Of a stretch of DNA of 16,040 nt, positions 1 through 8,055 are shown in pieces. Source of the DNA: DATEPR01 sp036279295 (GTDB lineage: Bacteria; Actinomycetota; Actinomycetes; Mycobacteriales; Pseudonocardiaceae); assembly GCA_036279295.1 (NCBI GenBank), contig DASUJK010000262.1, forward strand, positions 1-16,040, written 5' to 3'. A program made the translations under genes and the position numbers. The notes under the pieces were generated by a model. That model saw only the letters and a list, made by a program, of their open reading frames with translations, ran no database searches and was not told where the DNA came from. Each line of letters opens with the position of its first letter. Position 1 is the first letter of the stretch.

Positions 1-1125
1 GACGGCCTGAAACTGGCCTTCAAGGAGGACATCCGGCCGGTCCTGGCGGACAAGTGGGTGTACTTCATCGCCCCGGTCGTCTCCACGATCCCGGCGTTCC
101 TCGCGTTCTCGGTGATCCCGTTCGGGCCGCCGGTGCGGATGTTCGGCCACGAGACCGCGCTCCAGCTCACCGACCTCCCCGTCGGCCTGCTGGTGGTGCT
201 GGCCTGCTCGTCGCTGGGTGTCTACGGCATCGTGCTGGCCGGCTGGTCGTCCGGCTCGCCCTACCCGCTGCTCGGCGCGCTGCGCTCGGCGGCCCAGGTG
301 ATCTCCTACGAGGTCGCGATGGGCCTGGCCATCGTCGCGGTCATCGTGCAGGCGCACTCGCTGTCCACCGCGGACATCGTCGAGTCCCAGCAGGGCGGCT
401 GGTACGCGTGGCTCCTGCTGCCCAGCTTCGTCATCTACATGATCTCGATGGTCGGTGAGACCAACCGGGCGCCGTTCGACCTCGCCGAGGCCGAATCCGA
501 GCTGGTCGGTGGCTTCCACACCGAGTACACGTCACTGAAGTTCGCGCTGTTCTTCCTGGCCGAGTACGTGAACATGGTCGTCGTGTCCTGTGTGGCCACG
601 ACGCTGTTCCTCGGTGGGTGGCGGGCACCGTGGCCGCTGTCGCTGTGGGCGGGCGCGAACTCCGGCTACTGGCCGATCCTGTGGTTCCTGATCAAGACCC
701 TGATCTTCCTGTTCGTGTACATCTGGCTGCGCGGCACGCTGCCCAGGATGCGCTACGACCAGTTCATGCGGCTGGGCTGGAAGTTCCTGGTGCCGATCAG
801 CCTGGTGTGGATCGTCGCGGTGATCGCGGTCCGCGACATCAAGGCGCGCTACGGCTTCACCGGTCCACTGCTGCTGGTGATCCTCGGCTGTGTCGTGGTG
901 GTCGCGCTGGTGATCGCCTTCCTGGTGCCGGAACGCAAGGTCCCGGACAACAGGGTGCAAGTGACCGGCGGCGACTTCCCGGTCCCGCCGCTGGACCTCG
1001 TGGTGCCCAGGCCGGGCAGGCGCAGGTCGACGGGTCGCGGTGAGCGGGCCAGGGCCTTGGCGCACGCGCAGGCAGCAGTGCCGGCCGGTGCCGCTGATGA
1101 GGAGGGGGACAATGGGGGTATTTGA
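1..1125 (+). CDS. nuoH: NADH-quinone oxidoreductase subunit H (NuoH), 5'-truncated by window edge
   Basis: Membrane subunit of complex I that anchors the peripheral arm and forms much of the quinone chamber and the first proton path. The reading frame is open from base 1, so the start codon and probably the first 50-75 residues lie upstream; 374 residues are visible. The family signature GETNRAPFDLAEAESELV is at visible residues 152-169, followed by the charged loop and several hydrophobic helices (for example around 185-205 and 235-260). After the last helix the protein runs on as a hydrophilic tail of about 65 residues, rich in Arg, Ala and Gly. Such a tail is familiar in actinobacterial NuoH but absent from the shorter E. 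coli protein. The tail overlaps the start of nuoI by 14 bases, so the two genes are probably translationally coupled. Identification is certain; only the N-terminus is unknown. Confidence 0.97.
   Translation, partial: DGLKLAFKEDIRPVLADKWVYFIAPVVSTIPAFLAFSVIPFGPPVRMFGHETALQLTDLPVGLLVVLACSSLGVYGIVLAGWSSGSPYPLLGALRSAAQVISYEVAMGLAIVAVIVQAHSLSTADIVESQQGGWYAWLLLPSFVIYMISMVGETNRAPFDLAEAESELVGGFHTEYTSLKFALFFLAEYVNMVVVSCVATTLFLGGWRAPWPLSLWAGANSGYWPILWFLIKTLIFLFVYIWLRGTLPRMRYDQFMRLGWKFLVPISLVWIVAVIAVRDIKARYGFTGPLLLVILGCVVVVALVIAFLVPERKVPDNRVQVTGGDFPVPPLDLVVPRPGRRRSTGRGERARALAHAQAAVPAGAADEEGDNGGI
1100..1108 (+). promoter_or_regulatory. Ribosome binding site fixing the nuoI start
   Basis: The purine run AGGAGGGGG lies inside the 3' end of nuoH; its AGGAGG core ends six bases before the ATG at 1112. 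This supports 1112 over the in-frame ATG at 1040, which would add 24 residues not expected at the N-terminus of NuoI. Confidence 0.8.
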
Positions 1126-1669
1126 TCCCATCAAGGGATTCGGAGTCACCTTCGGGGCCATGTTCCGGAAGGTCGTCACCGAGGAGTACCCGGAGGACTT
1201 TCCCCCGGCCGCACCCAGGTATCACGGTCGCCACCAGCTCAACCGGCACCCGGACGGCCTGGAGAAGTGCGTCGGCTGCGAGCTGTGCGCGTGGGCGTGC
1301 CCCGCGGACGCGATCTTCGTCGAGGGCGGCGACAACACCGAGGATGCCCGGTTCTCCCCGGGTGAGCGCTACGGCGCCGACTACCAGATCAACTACCTGC
1401 GGTGCATCGGCTGCGGCCTGTGCATCGAGGCCTGCCCGACGCGCTCGCTGACCATGACGAACTTCTACGAGCTGGCCGACGACAACCGGCAGGACCTGAT
1501 CTACACCAAGGAAATGCTGATGGCGCCGCTGCTGCCCGGCATGGAGCAGCCGCCGCACCCGATGCGGCTGGGCGAGAACGAGCAGGACTACTACGTGAAC
1601 GGTCCCGCGCTGGCCGGGCAGGCGGGCGTGCCGGGCGGGATCGTCGAGACGAGCGGTGAGGTGCGCTGA
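1112..1669 (+). CDS. nuoI: NADH-quinone oxidoreductase subunit I (NuoI), 2x[4Fe-4S] ferredoxin-like
   Basis: Peripheral-arm subunit of complex I that carries clusters N6a and N6b and passes electrons towards the terminal cluster N2 next to the quinone site. The 185-residue product has two classic 4Fe-4S motifs: Cys53, Cys56, Cys59, Cys63 (CVGCELCAWACP) and Cys98, Cys101, Cys104, Cys108 (CIGCGLCIEACP). The N-terminal amphipathic stretch (GFGVTFGAMFRK) matches the membrane-associating helix of the family. The start at 1112 is chosen because of the strong upstream Shine-Dalgarno and the expected N-terminus; it overlaps the nuoH stop. The stop TGA shares its final A with the ATG of nuoJ. Length is normal for actinobacteria, and no ligand is missing. 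Confidence 0.97.
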   Translation: MGVFDPIKGFGVTFGAMFRKVVTEEYPEDFPPAAPRYHGRHQLNRHPDGLEKCVGCELCAWACPADAIFVEGGDNTEDARFSPGERYGADYQINYLRCIGCGLCIEACPTRSLTMTNFYELADDNRQDLIYTKEMLMAPLLPGMEQPPHPMRLGENEQDYYVNGPALAGQAGVPGGIVETSGEVR

Positions 1670-2553
1670 TGTTCACCCACGCAGGCCTCCTGCTCGCCGC
1701 GGCACCGCACCCGGCAGGCTACGTCAGCCCCGGTGAGACGATCGCGTTCTGGGTGCTCGGGCCGCTGGCCCTGGCCGGCGCGCTGGGCATGCTGTTCTCC
1801 CGCAACGCCGTGCACTCCGCGCTGTGGCTGGTGCTCACCATGCTCAGCCTCGGCATGCTGTACATGGCCCAACAGGCGCCGTTCCTCGGCTTCGTGCAGA
1901 TCATCGTGTACACCGGCGCGATCATGATGCTGTTCCTGTTCGTGCTGATGATGGTCGGCAGGGACGCGTCCGACTCGGTGGTCGAAGTGCTGCGCGGCCA
2001 ACGGCTGTGGGCCGGCATCCTCGGTGTCGGCCTGGCCGGGCTGATCGTCGGCATCGTGGCCCGTGGCCTGACCGCGGTCACCGCGGTCGGACTGGACGGC
2101 CCGAACAGTGCCAACGGCGGCAACGTCAGCCAGATCGGCAGGTCGCTGTTCACCGACTTCCTGTTCCCGTTCGAGCTCACGTCGGCCCTGCTGATCACGG
2201 CGGCCGTCGGCGCGATGGTGCTGGCCTACACCGGCCGCAGTGCCAAGGGCGGCAAGAAGACCCAGCGCGAACTGGTGGTCGCCCGCTTCCGCGGCGAGCA
2301 CGCCCGGCCCTCGCCGCTGCCCGGTCCCGGTGTGTTCGCCACCGGCAACTCGGTGGCCACGCCCGCGCTGCTGCCGGACGGCTCGATCGCACCCGAATCG
2401 CTGTCCGAGATCATCGAGGCCACCCCGGTCACCGAGTACGGCCCGGACCTGGCCGAGGTGTCCGACACCGGTGAGCGTGTCGGCGCGCGGGCGTTGACCG
2501 AAGGCAGCCACACCGAAAGCAGCTACGAGGAGTCCGAGGAGGTCAGGTCATGA
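1669..2553 (+). CDS. nuoJ: NADH-quinone oxidoreductase subunit J (NuoJ) with long acidic C-terminal tail
   Basis: Membrane subunit of complex I that, with NuoK and NuoA, links the quinone site to the antiporter-like subunits. Five hydrophobic helices can be read at about residues 25-42, 48-66, 71-96, 114-135 and 165-188. The third contains YTGAIMMLFLFVLMMV, the conserved helix that carries a pi-bulge in solved complex I structures. After residue 190 there is a roughly 105-residue hydrophilic tail, basic at first (SAKGGKKTQR) and then increasingly acidic and Ser-rich (ending TESSYEESEEVRS). E. coli NuoJ is only about 184 residues, so this tail is an extra; shorter or longer forms occur in other actinobacteria. 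The start overlaps the nuoI stop by one base, and the stop overlaps nuoK as ATGA. Confidence 0.96.
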   Translation: MFTHAGLLLAAAPHPAGYVSPGETIAFWVLGPLALAGALGMLFSRNAVHSALWLVLTMLSLGMLYMAQQAPFLGFVQIIVYTGAIMMLFLFVLMMVGRDASDSVVEVLRGQRLWAGILGVGLAGLIVGIVARGLTAVTAVGLDGPNSANGGNVSQIGRSLFTDFLFPFELTSALLITAAVGAMVLAYTGRSAKGGKKTQRELVVARFRGEHARPSPLPGPGVFATGNSVATPALLPDGSIAPESLSEIIEATPVTEYGPDLAEVSDTGERVGARALTEGSHTESSYEESEEVRS

Positions 2554-2849
2554 CGCCCACGTACTACCTGCTGCTGTCGGCGCTGCTGTTCGCCATCGGC
2601 GCGGTCGGCGTGCTGGTGCGGCGCAACGCGATCGTCGTGTTCATGTGCATCGAGCTGATGCTGAACTCGGTGAACCTCACGCTGGTCACGTTCGCCAGGG
2701 TGAACGGCTCGCTGAGCGGCCAGGTGATGGCGTTCTTCGTGATGGTCGTCGCGGCGGCCGAGGTCGTGGTCGGACTCGCGATCATCATGTCGATCTTCCG
2801 GACCCGCAGGTCCGCCTCGATCGACGACACCAACCTGCTGAAGTACTAA
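2550..2849 (+). CDS. nuoK: NADH-quinone oxidoreductase subunit K (NuoK)
   Basis: Small membrane subunit of complex I, related to MrpC of Na+/H+ antiporters, with three transmembrane helices at about residues 4-23, 27-48 and 58-82. The two membrane-buried glutamates needed for proton transfer along the central hydrophilic axis are present as Glu35 (FMCIELMLNSVNL) and Glu71 (VVAAAEVVVGLAI). At 99 residues it is the standard length. It starts with ATG inside the ATGA overlap with nuoJ, preceded by GAGGAGGTCAGGTC, a good ribosome binding site. Sixteen bases separate its stop from nuoL. Nothing is unusual. Confidence 0.97.
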   Translation: MTPTYYLLLSALLFAIGAVGVLVRRNAIVVFMCIELMLNSVNLTLVTFARVNGSLSGQVMAFFVMVVAAAEVVVGLAIIMSIFRTRRSASIDDTNLLKY

Positions 2850-2865
2850 AGGGAGCACGGAGAAC

Positions 2866-4839
2866 ATGCCGACCGACTTGATGCTCGGCCCCGCAAGCGA
2901 GCCATCGGTCTTCGCGGCGAGCGGAGTGGCCTCGTCCGCCTGGCTGCTGCTCGCGCTACCGGCCTTCGGCGCGCTGGTGCTGTTCATCGGCGGCAGGCGC
3001 ACCGACGGCTGGGGTCACCTGCTCGGGTGCGCCACCATCGTGGCCGCGTTCGTGTGGGGCCTCGTGGAGTTCTTCCACTCCACCAGCCTGCCGGCCGGCC
3101 AGCGGGTGCAGAACCTGCACCTGTTCTCCTGGATCCCGGTGAACGCCCTGCAGGTCGACTTCGGACTGCGGCTGGACCCGCTGTCGCTGACGTTCGTGCT
3201 GCTGATCACCGGCGTCGGTGGCCTGATCCACATCTACTCGATCGGCTACATGTCGCACGACCGCGACCGGCGCCGGTTCTTCGCGTACCTGAACCTGTTC
3301 GTCGCCTCGATGCTGCTGTTGGTGCTGGGCAACGGGTTCGTGACTCTCTACCTCGGCTGGGAGGGTGTCGGCCTGGCGTCCTACCTGCTGATCGGGTGGT
3401 ACTCCGACCGGCCGTCCGCAGCGACCGCCGCCAAGAAGGCGTTCCTGATGAACAGGGTCGGTGACGTCGGCCTCGCGCTGGCGATCTTCATCCTGTTCGC
3501 GAAGCTGCACACCACGCAGTACACCGAGGTGTTCGCGCGGGCGCACACGCTGTCGCCGGGCACGCTGACCGCGATCGCGCTGCTGCTGTTGCTCGGCGCC
3601 TGCGGCAAGTCCGGCCAGTTCCCGCTCCAGTCCTGGTTGCCGGACGCGATGGAGGGCCCGACCCCGGTCTCCGCCCTGATCCACGCCGCGACCATGGTGA
3701 CCGCGGGCGTCTACCTGGTGGCCCGGTCGAACCCGATCTACGACCTGACGTCGTCCGGCCGGCTGCTGGTGGTCATCATCGGCGCGATCACGCTGCTGCT
3801 CGGTGCGATCGTCGGCTGCGCGTACGACGACATCAAGAAGGTGCTGGCGTACTCGACGGTCAGCCAGATCGGCTACATGATGCTGGCCGTGGGGCTGGGC
3901 CCGTTCGGCTACGCGCTGGCCATCGTGCACCTGCTGTCGCACGGCTTCTTCAAGGCAGGACTGTTCCTCGGTGCCGGCTCCGTCATGCACGCGATGGACG
4001 ACGAGACCGACATGCGGCGCTTCGGCGGGCTGTTCAAGCGGATGCCGATCACCGCGGTCACGTTCGGCTTCGGCTACCTGGCCATCATCGGCTTCCCGTT
4101 CCTGTCCGGCTTCTACTCCAAGGACCCGATCATCGAAGCCGCGTTCCAGCAGGGCGGCTGGCGGGGTTGGGTCTTCGGTCTGGCCGCGGCCATCGCGGCC
4201 GGCCTGACCGCGTTCTACATGACCCGCCTGGTGATCATGACGTTCTTCGGGCCCGCCCGCTGGCAGGAGCTGAAGAACACCGATGGCAACGACTACCACC
4301 CGCACGAGGCCCCGGCCACGATGACGATCCCGATGATCATCCTGGCGATCGGCTCCGTCGGTATCGGTGCCTACCTGACCATCGGCAACCGACTGGCGAA
4401 CTGGCTGACACCCTCGTTGGGCGCGTTGCAGAAGGCCGACAACGGACCACTGCCCTCCATCGTGGTCACGATCGGCACCCTGGTGCTGGCCGCGATCGGT
4501 GTGCTGGTGGCGATCCTGGTGGTCGGCCGTCGGGCGGTCCCGGTGACCCGGCCCGAGCCGGTCGCCTGGCCGGTCCGCGCCGCTCGTGCCGACCTGTACG
4601 GCAACGCGCTGAACGAGACCCTGGTGGCCAGGCCCGGCCAGTGGCTGACCGGCGCCCTGGTGTTCTCCGACCGGATGGGCGTGGACGGGATGGTCAACGG
4701 CATTGCTGCGCTGTTCGGCGGTAGTTCCGGCCGATTGCGCAGGCTTCAGACCGGGTTCGTGCGGTCCTACGCACTGAGCATGTTGGGAGGCTCGATCCTC
4801 TTGATCGCGGCGCTGCTGTTGGTGAGGTTCTCCGGATGA
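2866..4839 (+). CDS. nuoL: NADH-quinone oxidoreductase subunit L (NuoL), antiporter-like proton channel
   Basis: Most distal proton-pumping subunit of complex I, 657 residues, homologous to MrpA-type antiporters, with many hydrophobic helices and the long C-terminal region expected for the lateral helix. Proton-path residues are recognisable. Glu166 lies in LGWEGVGLASYLLIG, Lys248 in GACGKSGQFPLQSWLPDA (with the following MEGPTPVSALIHAATMV), His360/Lys363 in LLSHGFFKAGLF, and Lys419 in GFYSKD. The ATG at 2866 follows GGGAGCACGGAGAAC. The first roughly 22 residues are poorly hydrophobic and variable, so a start slightly further in cannot be excluded. The stop overlaps nuoM by four bases (ATGA). 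Length agrees with actinobacterial homologues (about 630-660). Confidence 0.96.
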   Translation: MPTDLMLGPASEPSVFAASGVASSAWLLLALPAFGALVLFIGGRRTDGWGHLLGCATIVAAFVWGLVEFFHSTSLPAGQRVQNLHLFSWIPVNALQVDFGLRLDPLSLTFVLLITGVGGLIHIYSIGYMSHDRDRRRFFAYLNLFVASMLLLVLGNGFVTLYLGWEGVGLASYLLIGWYSDRPSAATAAKKAFLMNRVGDVGLALAIFILFAKLHTTQYTEVFARAHTLSPGTLTAIALLLLLGACGKSGQFPLQSWLPDAMEGPTPVSALIHAATMVTAGVYLVARSNPIYDLTSSGRLLVVIIGAITLLLGAIVGCAYDDIKKVLAYSTVSQIGYMMLAVGLGPFGYALAIVHLLSHGFFKAGLFLGAGSVMHAMDDETDMRRFGGLFKRMPITAVTFGFGYLAIIGFPFLSGFYSKDPIIEAAFQQGGWRGWVFGLAAAIAAGLTAFYMTRLVIMTFFGPARWQELKNTDGNDYHPHEAPATMTIPMIILAIGSVGIGAYLTIGNRLANWLTPSLGALQKADNGPLPSIVVTIGTLVLAAIGVLVAILVVGRRAVPVTRPEPVAWPVRAARADLYGNALNETLVARPGQWLTGALVFSDRMGVDGMVNGIAALFGGSSGRLRRLQTGFVRSYALSMLGGSILLIAALLLVRFSG

Positions 4840-6443
4840 GCGTCGTACATCAGGCCACCGTTGCCGCGGTGACCAATTCCGGCACCGGTTTCCCGGTCCT
4901 GCTCGGACTGCTGCTCTGGCCACTGGTCGGGGCGTGTGTCGTGGTCACGCTGCGCGGCAGCGACAAGGCGGCGAAGCTCGTCGCGATGGCGTTCTCGGTC
5001 ATCGAGTTCGCGCTCGCCGTGGTCTCGCTGTTCGTCTACCACACGGGCGGCGCGCGCATTCAGTTCTCCGGTGGCACGACCTGGATCTCGTCGTTCGGCA
5101 CCCACATCTCGTTCGGCATGGACGGCATCGCGCTGGTGATGGTGGCCATGATCGGCTTCCTGGTGCCGATCGTGATCGGTGCGTCCTGGGACGAGAAGCT
5201 GCCCGAGGGCCGCTCGGCCGCCGGTTTCTTCGCGCTGATCCTCACGCTGGAAGCCCTGATGATCGGGGTGTTCGCGGCCACCGACGTGTTCCTGTTCTAC
5301 GTGCTGTTCGAGCTGATGCTGATCCCGATGTACTTCCTCATCGGCGGCTACGGCGGCATCAACCGCAGGTACGCGGCGGTCAAGTTCTTCCTGTACTCGT
5401 TCCTCGGCGGCCTGCTGATGCTGGCGTCGGCGATCGGTGCCTGGTCCTACGTCCAGTCGGTGACCGGCAACGGCACGCTCGACTGGGCCACGCTGGCCGC
5501 CGTGCTGCCGCACGCACCGCTGTCCACACAGATCTGGCTGTTCCTCGGCTTCTTCTTCGCGTTCGCCATCAAGGCGCCGCTGGTGCCCTTCCACACCTGG
5601 CTGCCCGACGCGACCGCGGAGGCGCCGATCGGCGTCGGCGTGCTGCTGGTCGGTGTGCTGGACAAGGTCGGCATCTTCGGGTTCCTGCGCTACAACCTGG
5701 TGCTGTTCCCGAATGCCAGCAAGACCCTCGCCCCGCTGCTGCTGGTGCTCGCCGTGGCCGGTGTGCTGTACGGCTCGATCCTGGCCGCCGGGCAGAGCGA
5801 CATGAAACGGTTCGTGGCCTACGTTTCGTTGGCGCACTTCGGTTTCATCGCGCTGGGCGTGTTCGCGTTCACCGCGCAGGGCCAGGTCGGCGCGGTGTCC
5901 TACATGGTCAACCACAGCATCTCCACCGGCATGCTGCTGGTGGTCATCGGCATGGTGATCGTGCGTGGCCGCTCGGTCCGGGTCGAGGACTACGGCGGGA
6001 TGGCGAAGGTGACGCCGCTGTTGGCCGGCATGCTGTTCCTGGCCGGTCTGACCACGCTGTCGCTGCCGGGCACCAATTCGTTCGTCAGTGAGTTCCTGGT
6101 GCTGATCGGGGCCTACCAGACCGAGCCGGTGTACACGATCCTGGCGACCATCGGCATGGTGCTGGCCGCGCTGTACGTGCTGTGGCTCTACCAGCGGGTG
6201 ATGCAGGGACCGGTGCGCGGCAACGCGCTGATCGGCGTGACGGCGGGCCCCGGTGCCGCCGCCGATCCGTCGCTGGGTGCCCGCAAGGCGATCCACGACC
6301 TGAGTGGCAGGGAGCGCTGGGTGCTCGCACCGCTGGTGGTGCTGATCCTGCTGCTCGGCTTCTACCCCAAGCCCCTGCTGGACATCGTCAATCCGTCGGT
6401 GGGCGCGACCATCCAGGCGGTCACCGTGCAGGAAGGCAACTGA
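4836..6443 (+). CDS. nuoM: NADH-quinone oxidoreductase subunit M (NuoM), antiporter-like proton channel
   Basis: Second of the three antiporter-like subunits of the complex I membrane arm, 535 residues, about 14 helices by hydrophobicity. The conserved glutamate of helix 5 is Glu159 in VLFELMLIPMYFLIGGYG. The central lysine is Lys246 in FAFAIKAPLVPFHTWLPDA, followed by TAEAPIGVGVLLVGVLDKVG, which holds the third conserved lysine (Lys277). The sequence then continues through the discontinuous-helix region SDMKRFVAYVSLAHFGF. Translation probably couples to nuoL through the ATGA overlap. The gene ends one base before the GTG start of nuoN. The protein looks complete and typical. Confidence 0.96.
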   Translation: MSVVHQATVAAVTNSGTGFPVLLGLLLWPLVGACVVVTLRGSDKAAKLVAMAFSVIEFALAVVSLFVYHTGGARIQFSGGTTWISSFGTHISFGMDGIALVMVAMIGFLVPIVIGASWDEKLPEGRSAAGFFALILTLEALMIGVFAATDVFLFYVLFELMLIPMYFLIGGYGGINRRYAAVKFFLYSFLGGLLMLASAIGAWSYVQSVTGNGTLDWATLAAVLPHAPLSTQIWLFLGFFFAFAIKAPLVPFHTWLPDATAEAPIGVGVLLVGVLDKVGIFGFLRYNLVLFPNASKTLAPLLLVLAVAGVLYGSILAAGQSDMKRFVAYVSLAHFGFIALGVFAFTAQGQVGAVSYMVNHSISTGMLLVVIGMVIVRGRSVRVEDYGGMAKVTPLLAGMLFLAGLTTLSLPGTNSFVSEFLVLIGAYQTEPVYTILATIGMVLAALYVLWLYQRVMQGPVRGNALIGVTAGPGAAADPSLGARKAIHDLSGRERWVLAPLVVLILLLGFYPKPLLDIVNPSVGATIQAVTVQEGN

Positions 6444-6444
6444 C

Positions 6445-8037
6445 GTGGCGGTTCTGACATTGCTCGGTTCGGGTCCCGGCGCGCTGGCGGCCGTGACCAC
6501 GCCGATCGCCACCCCCGCGGTGAACTACGGCGCGATCGCGGCTCCGCTGATCATCCTCGGGGCGGCCTGCATCGGCGTGCTGTTCGAGGCGTTCCTGCCG
6601 CGTCAGTCGCGCTGGGCCGCCCAGGTCACGCTGACCCTGCTGGCGCTGGTCGCCGGTGGTCTCGCGCTGGCCATCTACCTCAAGCACGCGCCGGTCGCCG
6701 GTACCACGACGCTGGCCGGCGCGATCTCGATCGACCGGCCCGCGCTGTTCCTGTGGGGCACGCTGCTGGCGCTGGCACTGGGTGCCGTGCTGCTGATCGC
6801 GGACCGGACCGTGGACAAGGGCGGCTACTTCGTCGCCAACGCGGCGATCCGGCCGGGCGCGCTGTCCGAGCGGGCCGACCGGGCGCTGGGCGGCATGCAG
6901 ACCGAGGTCTTCCCGCTGACGCTGTTCGCGCTCGGCGGCATGATGGTCTTCTGCGCGGCCAACGACCTGCTCACCATGTTCGTGGCGCTGGAAGTGCTGT
7001 CGCTGCCGCTGTACCTGATGTGTGGCCTGGCCAAGCGCCGTCGGCTGCTGTCCCAGGAGGCGGCGGTCAAGTACTTCCTGCTCGGCGCGTTCGCGTCGGC
7101 GTTCTTCCTCTACGGCCTCGCGCTGCTGTACGGCTACGCGGGCTCGGTGAAGCTCGTCGACATCGCGCACGCGGCCGCCGGCACCAACCGGTCGGACACC
7201 CTGCTGTTCGGCGGCATGGCCCTGCTGGTGGTCGGCCTGATGTTCAAGGCGTCGGTGGCGCCGTTCCACACGTGGACGCCGGACGTCTACCAGGGCGCGC
7301 CGACCCCGGTCACCGCGTTCATGGGTGCCTGCACGAAGGTCGCCGCGTTCGGCGCGATCCTGCGGGTGCTCACGGTGTCGTTCCAGTCGACCAGCTGGGA
7401 CTGGCGCGGTGTGCTGTGGGGTATCGCGATCGTCTCGATGTTCCTCGGCGCCATTCTCGGTATCACCCAGAGCGACGTGAAGCGCATGATCGCTTACTCG
7501 TCGGTGGCTCACGCCGGATTCATCCTGGTGGGTGCGATCGCGATCACGCAGCGTGGACTGTCCAGCACGCTGTTCTATCTGATCGCCTACGGCTTCACCA
7601 CAATCGCCACGTTCGGGGTCATCACCCTGGTCCGCAACGGCGATGGTGAGGCATCACACCTTTCGTCCTGGGCTGGTCTGGCCAAACGGTCACCGTTGGT
7701 CGCCGGTGTGTTCACATTCCTCTTGCTCGCATTGGCCGGCATCCCGCTGACCAGCGGTTTCACTGCCAAATTTGTGGTTTTCTCGGCCGCCATGAACGAC
7801 GGCGAAGGGCCACTGGTGGTGCTCGCGCTGATCGCCAGCACCATTGCCGCATCGTTCTACCTGCGTGTCGTGGTGCTGATGTACTTCAGTGAGCCCGCCG
7901 CCGACGGCCCGACGGTCAGTGTGCCCGGTCCGTTCACCACCGCGGCCATTACGCTGGGCGTATTGGTGACACTCGTGCTGGGCGTGTGGCCGCAGTTCGT
8001 CCTCGACTGGGCGGGGAGCGGCGGCTTCGCCCTCTGA
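6445..8037 (+). CDS. nuoN: NADH-quinone oxidoreductase subunit N (NuoN), antiporter-like proton channel
   Basis: Third antiporter-like subunit of complex I, 530 residues, usually the last gene of the nuo operon, as here. Key residues are Glu183 (MFVALEVLSLPLYLMCGL), Lys268 (GLMFKASVAPFHTWTPDVYQ) and Lys298 (GACTKVAAFG). A hydrophilic stretch at residues 120-155 (DRTVDKGGYFV onward) interrupts the helical pattern between early helices. This resembles the insertion in other actinobacterial NuoN proteins, which are also about 530 residues against about 485 in E. coli. Start is GTG, one base after the nuoM stop, with GGAAGG ten bases upstream. The 3' third (from about 7642) uses noticeably more A/T-ending codons than the rest of the operon. 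Confidence 0.95.
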   Translation: MAVLTLLGSGPGALAAVTTPIATPAVNYGAIAAPLIILGAACIGVLFEAFLPRQSRWAAQVTLTLLALVAGGLALAIYLKHAPVAGTTTLAGAISIDRPALFLWGTLLALALGAVLLIADRTVDKGGYFVANAAIRPGALSERADRALGGMQTEVFPLTLFALGGMMVFCAANDLLTMFVALEVLSLPLYLMCGLAKRRRLLSQEAAVKYFLLGAFASAFFLYGLALLYGYAGSVKLVDIAHAAAGTNRSDTLLFGGMALLVVGLMFKASVAPFHTWTPDVYQGAPTPVTAFMGACTKVAAFGAILRVLTVSFQSTSWDWRGVLWGIAIVSMFLGAILGITQSDVKRMIAYSSVAHAGFILVGAIAITQRGLSSTLFYLIAYGFTTIATFGVITLVRNGDGEASHLSSWAGLAKRSPLVAGVFTFLLLALAGIPLTSGFTAKFVVFSAAMNDGEGPLVVLALIASTIAASFYLRVVVLMYFSEPAADGPTVSVPGPFTTAAITLGVLVTLVLGVWPQFVLDWAGSGGFAL

Positions 8038-8055
8038 CCGTGCTTCGGGGGCGTT

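Noticed and set aside
2956..4923. 655-codon open frame antisense to nuoL
   Set aside because: Arg/Gln/His/Asp-rich low-complexity translation typical of a high-GC reverse-strand shadow; nuoL on the plus strand is conserved throughout.
4767..6512. 581-codon open frame antisense to nuoM
   Set aside because: Same shadow character, no recognisable domain, fully covered by nuoM.
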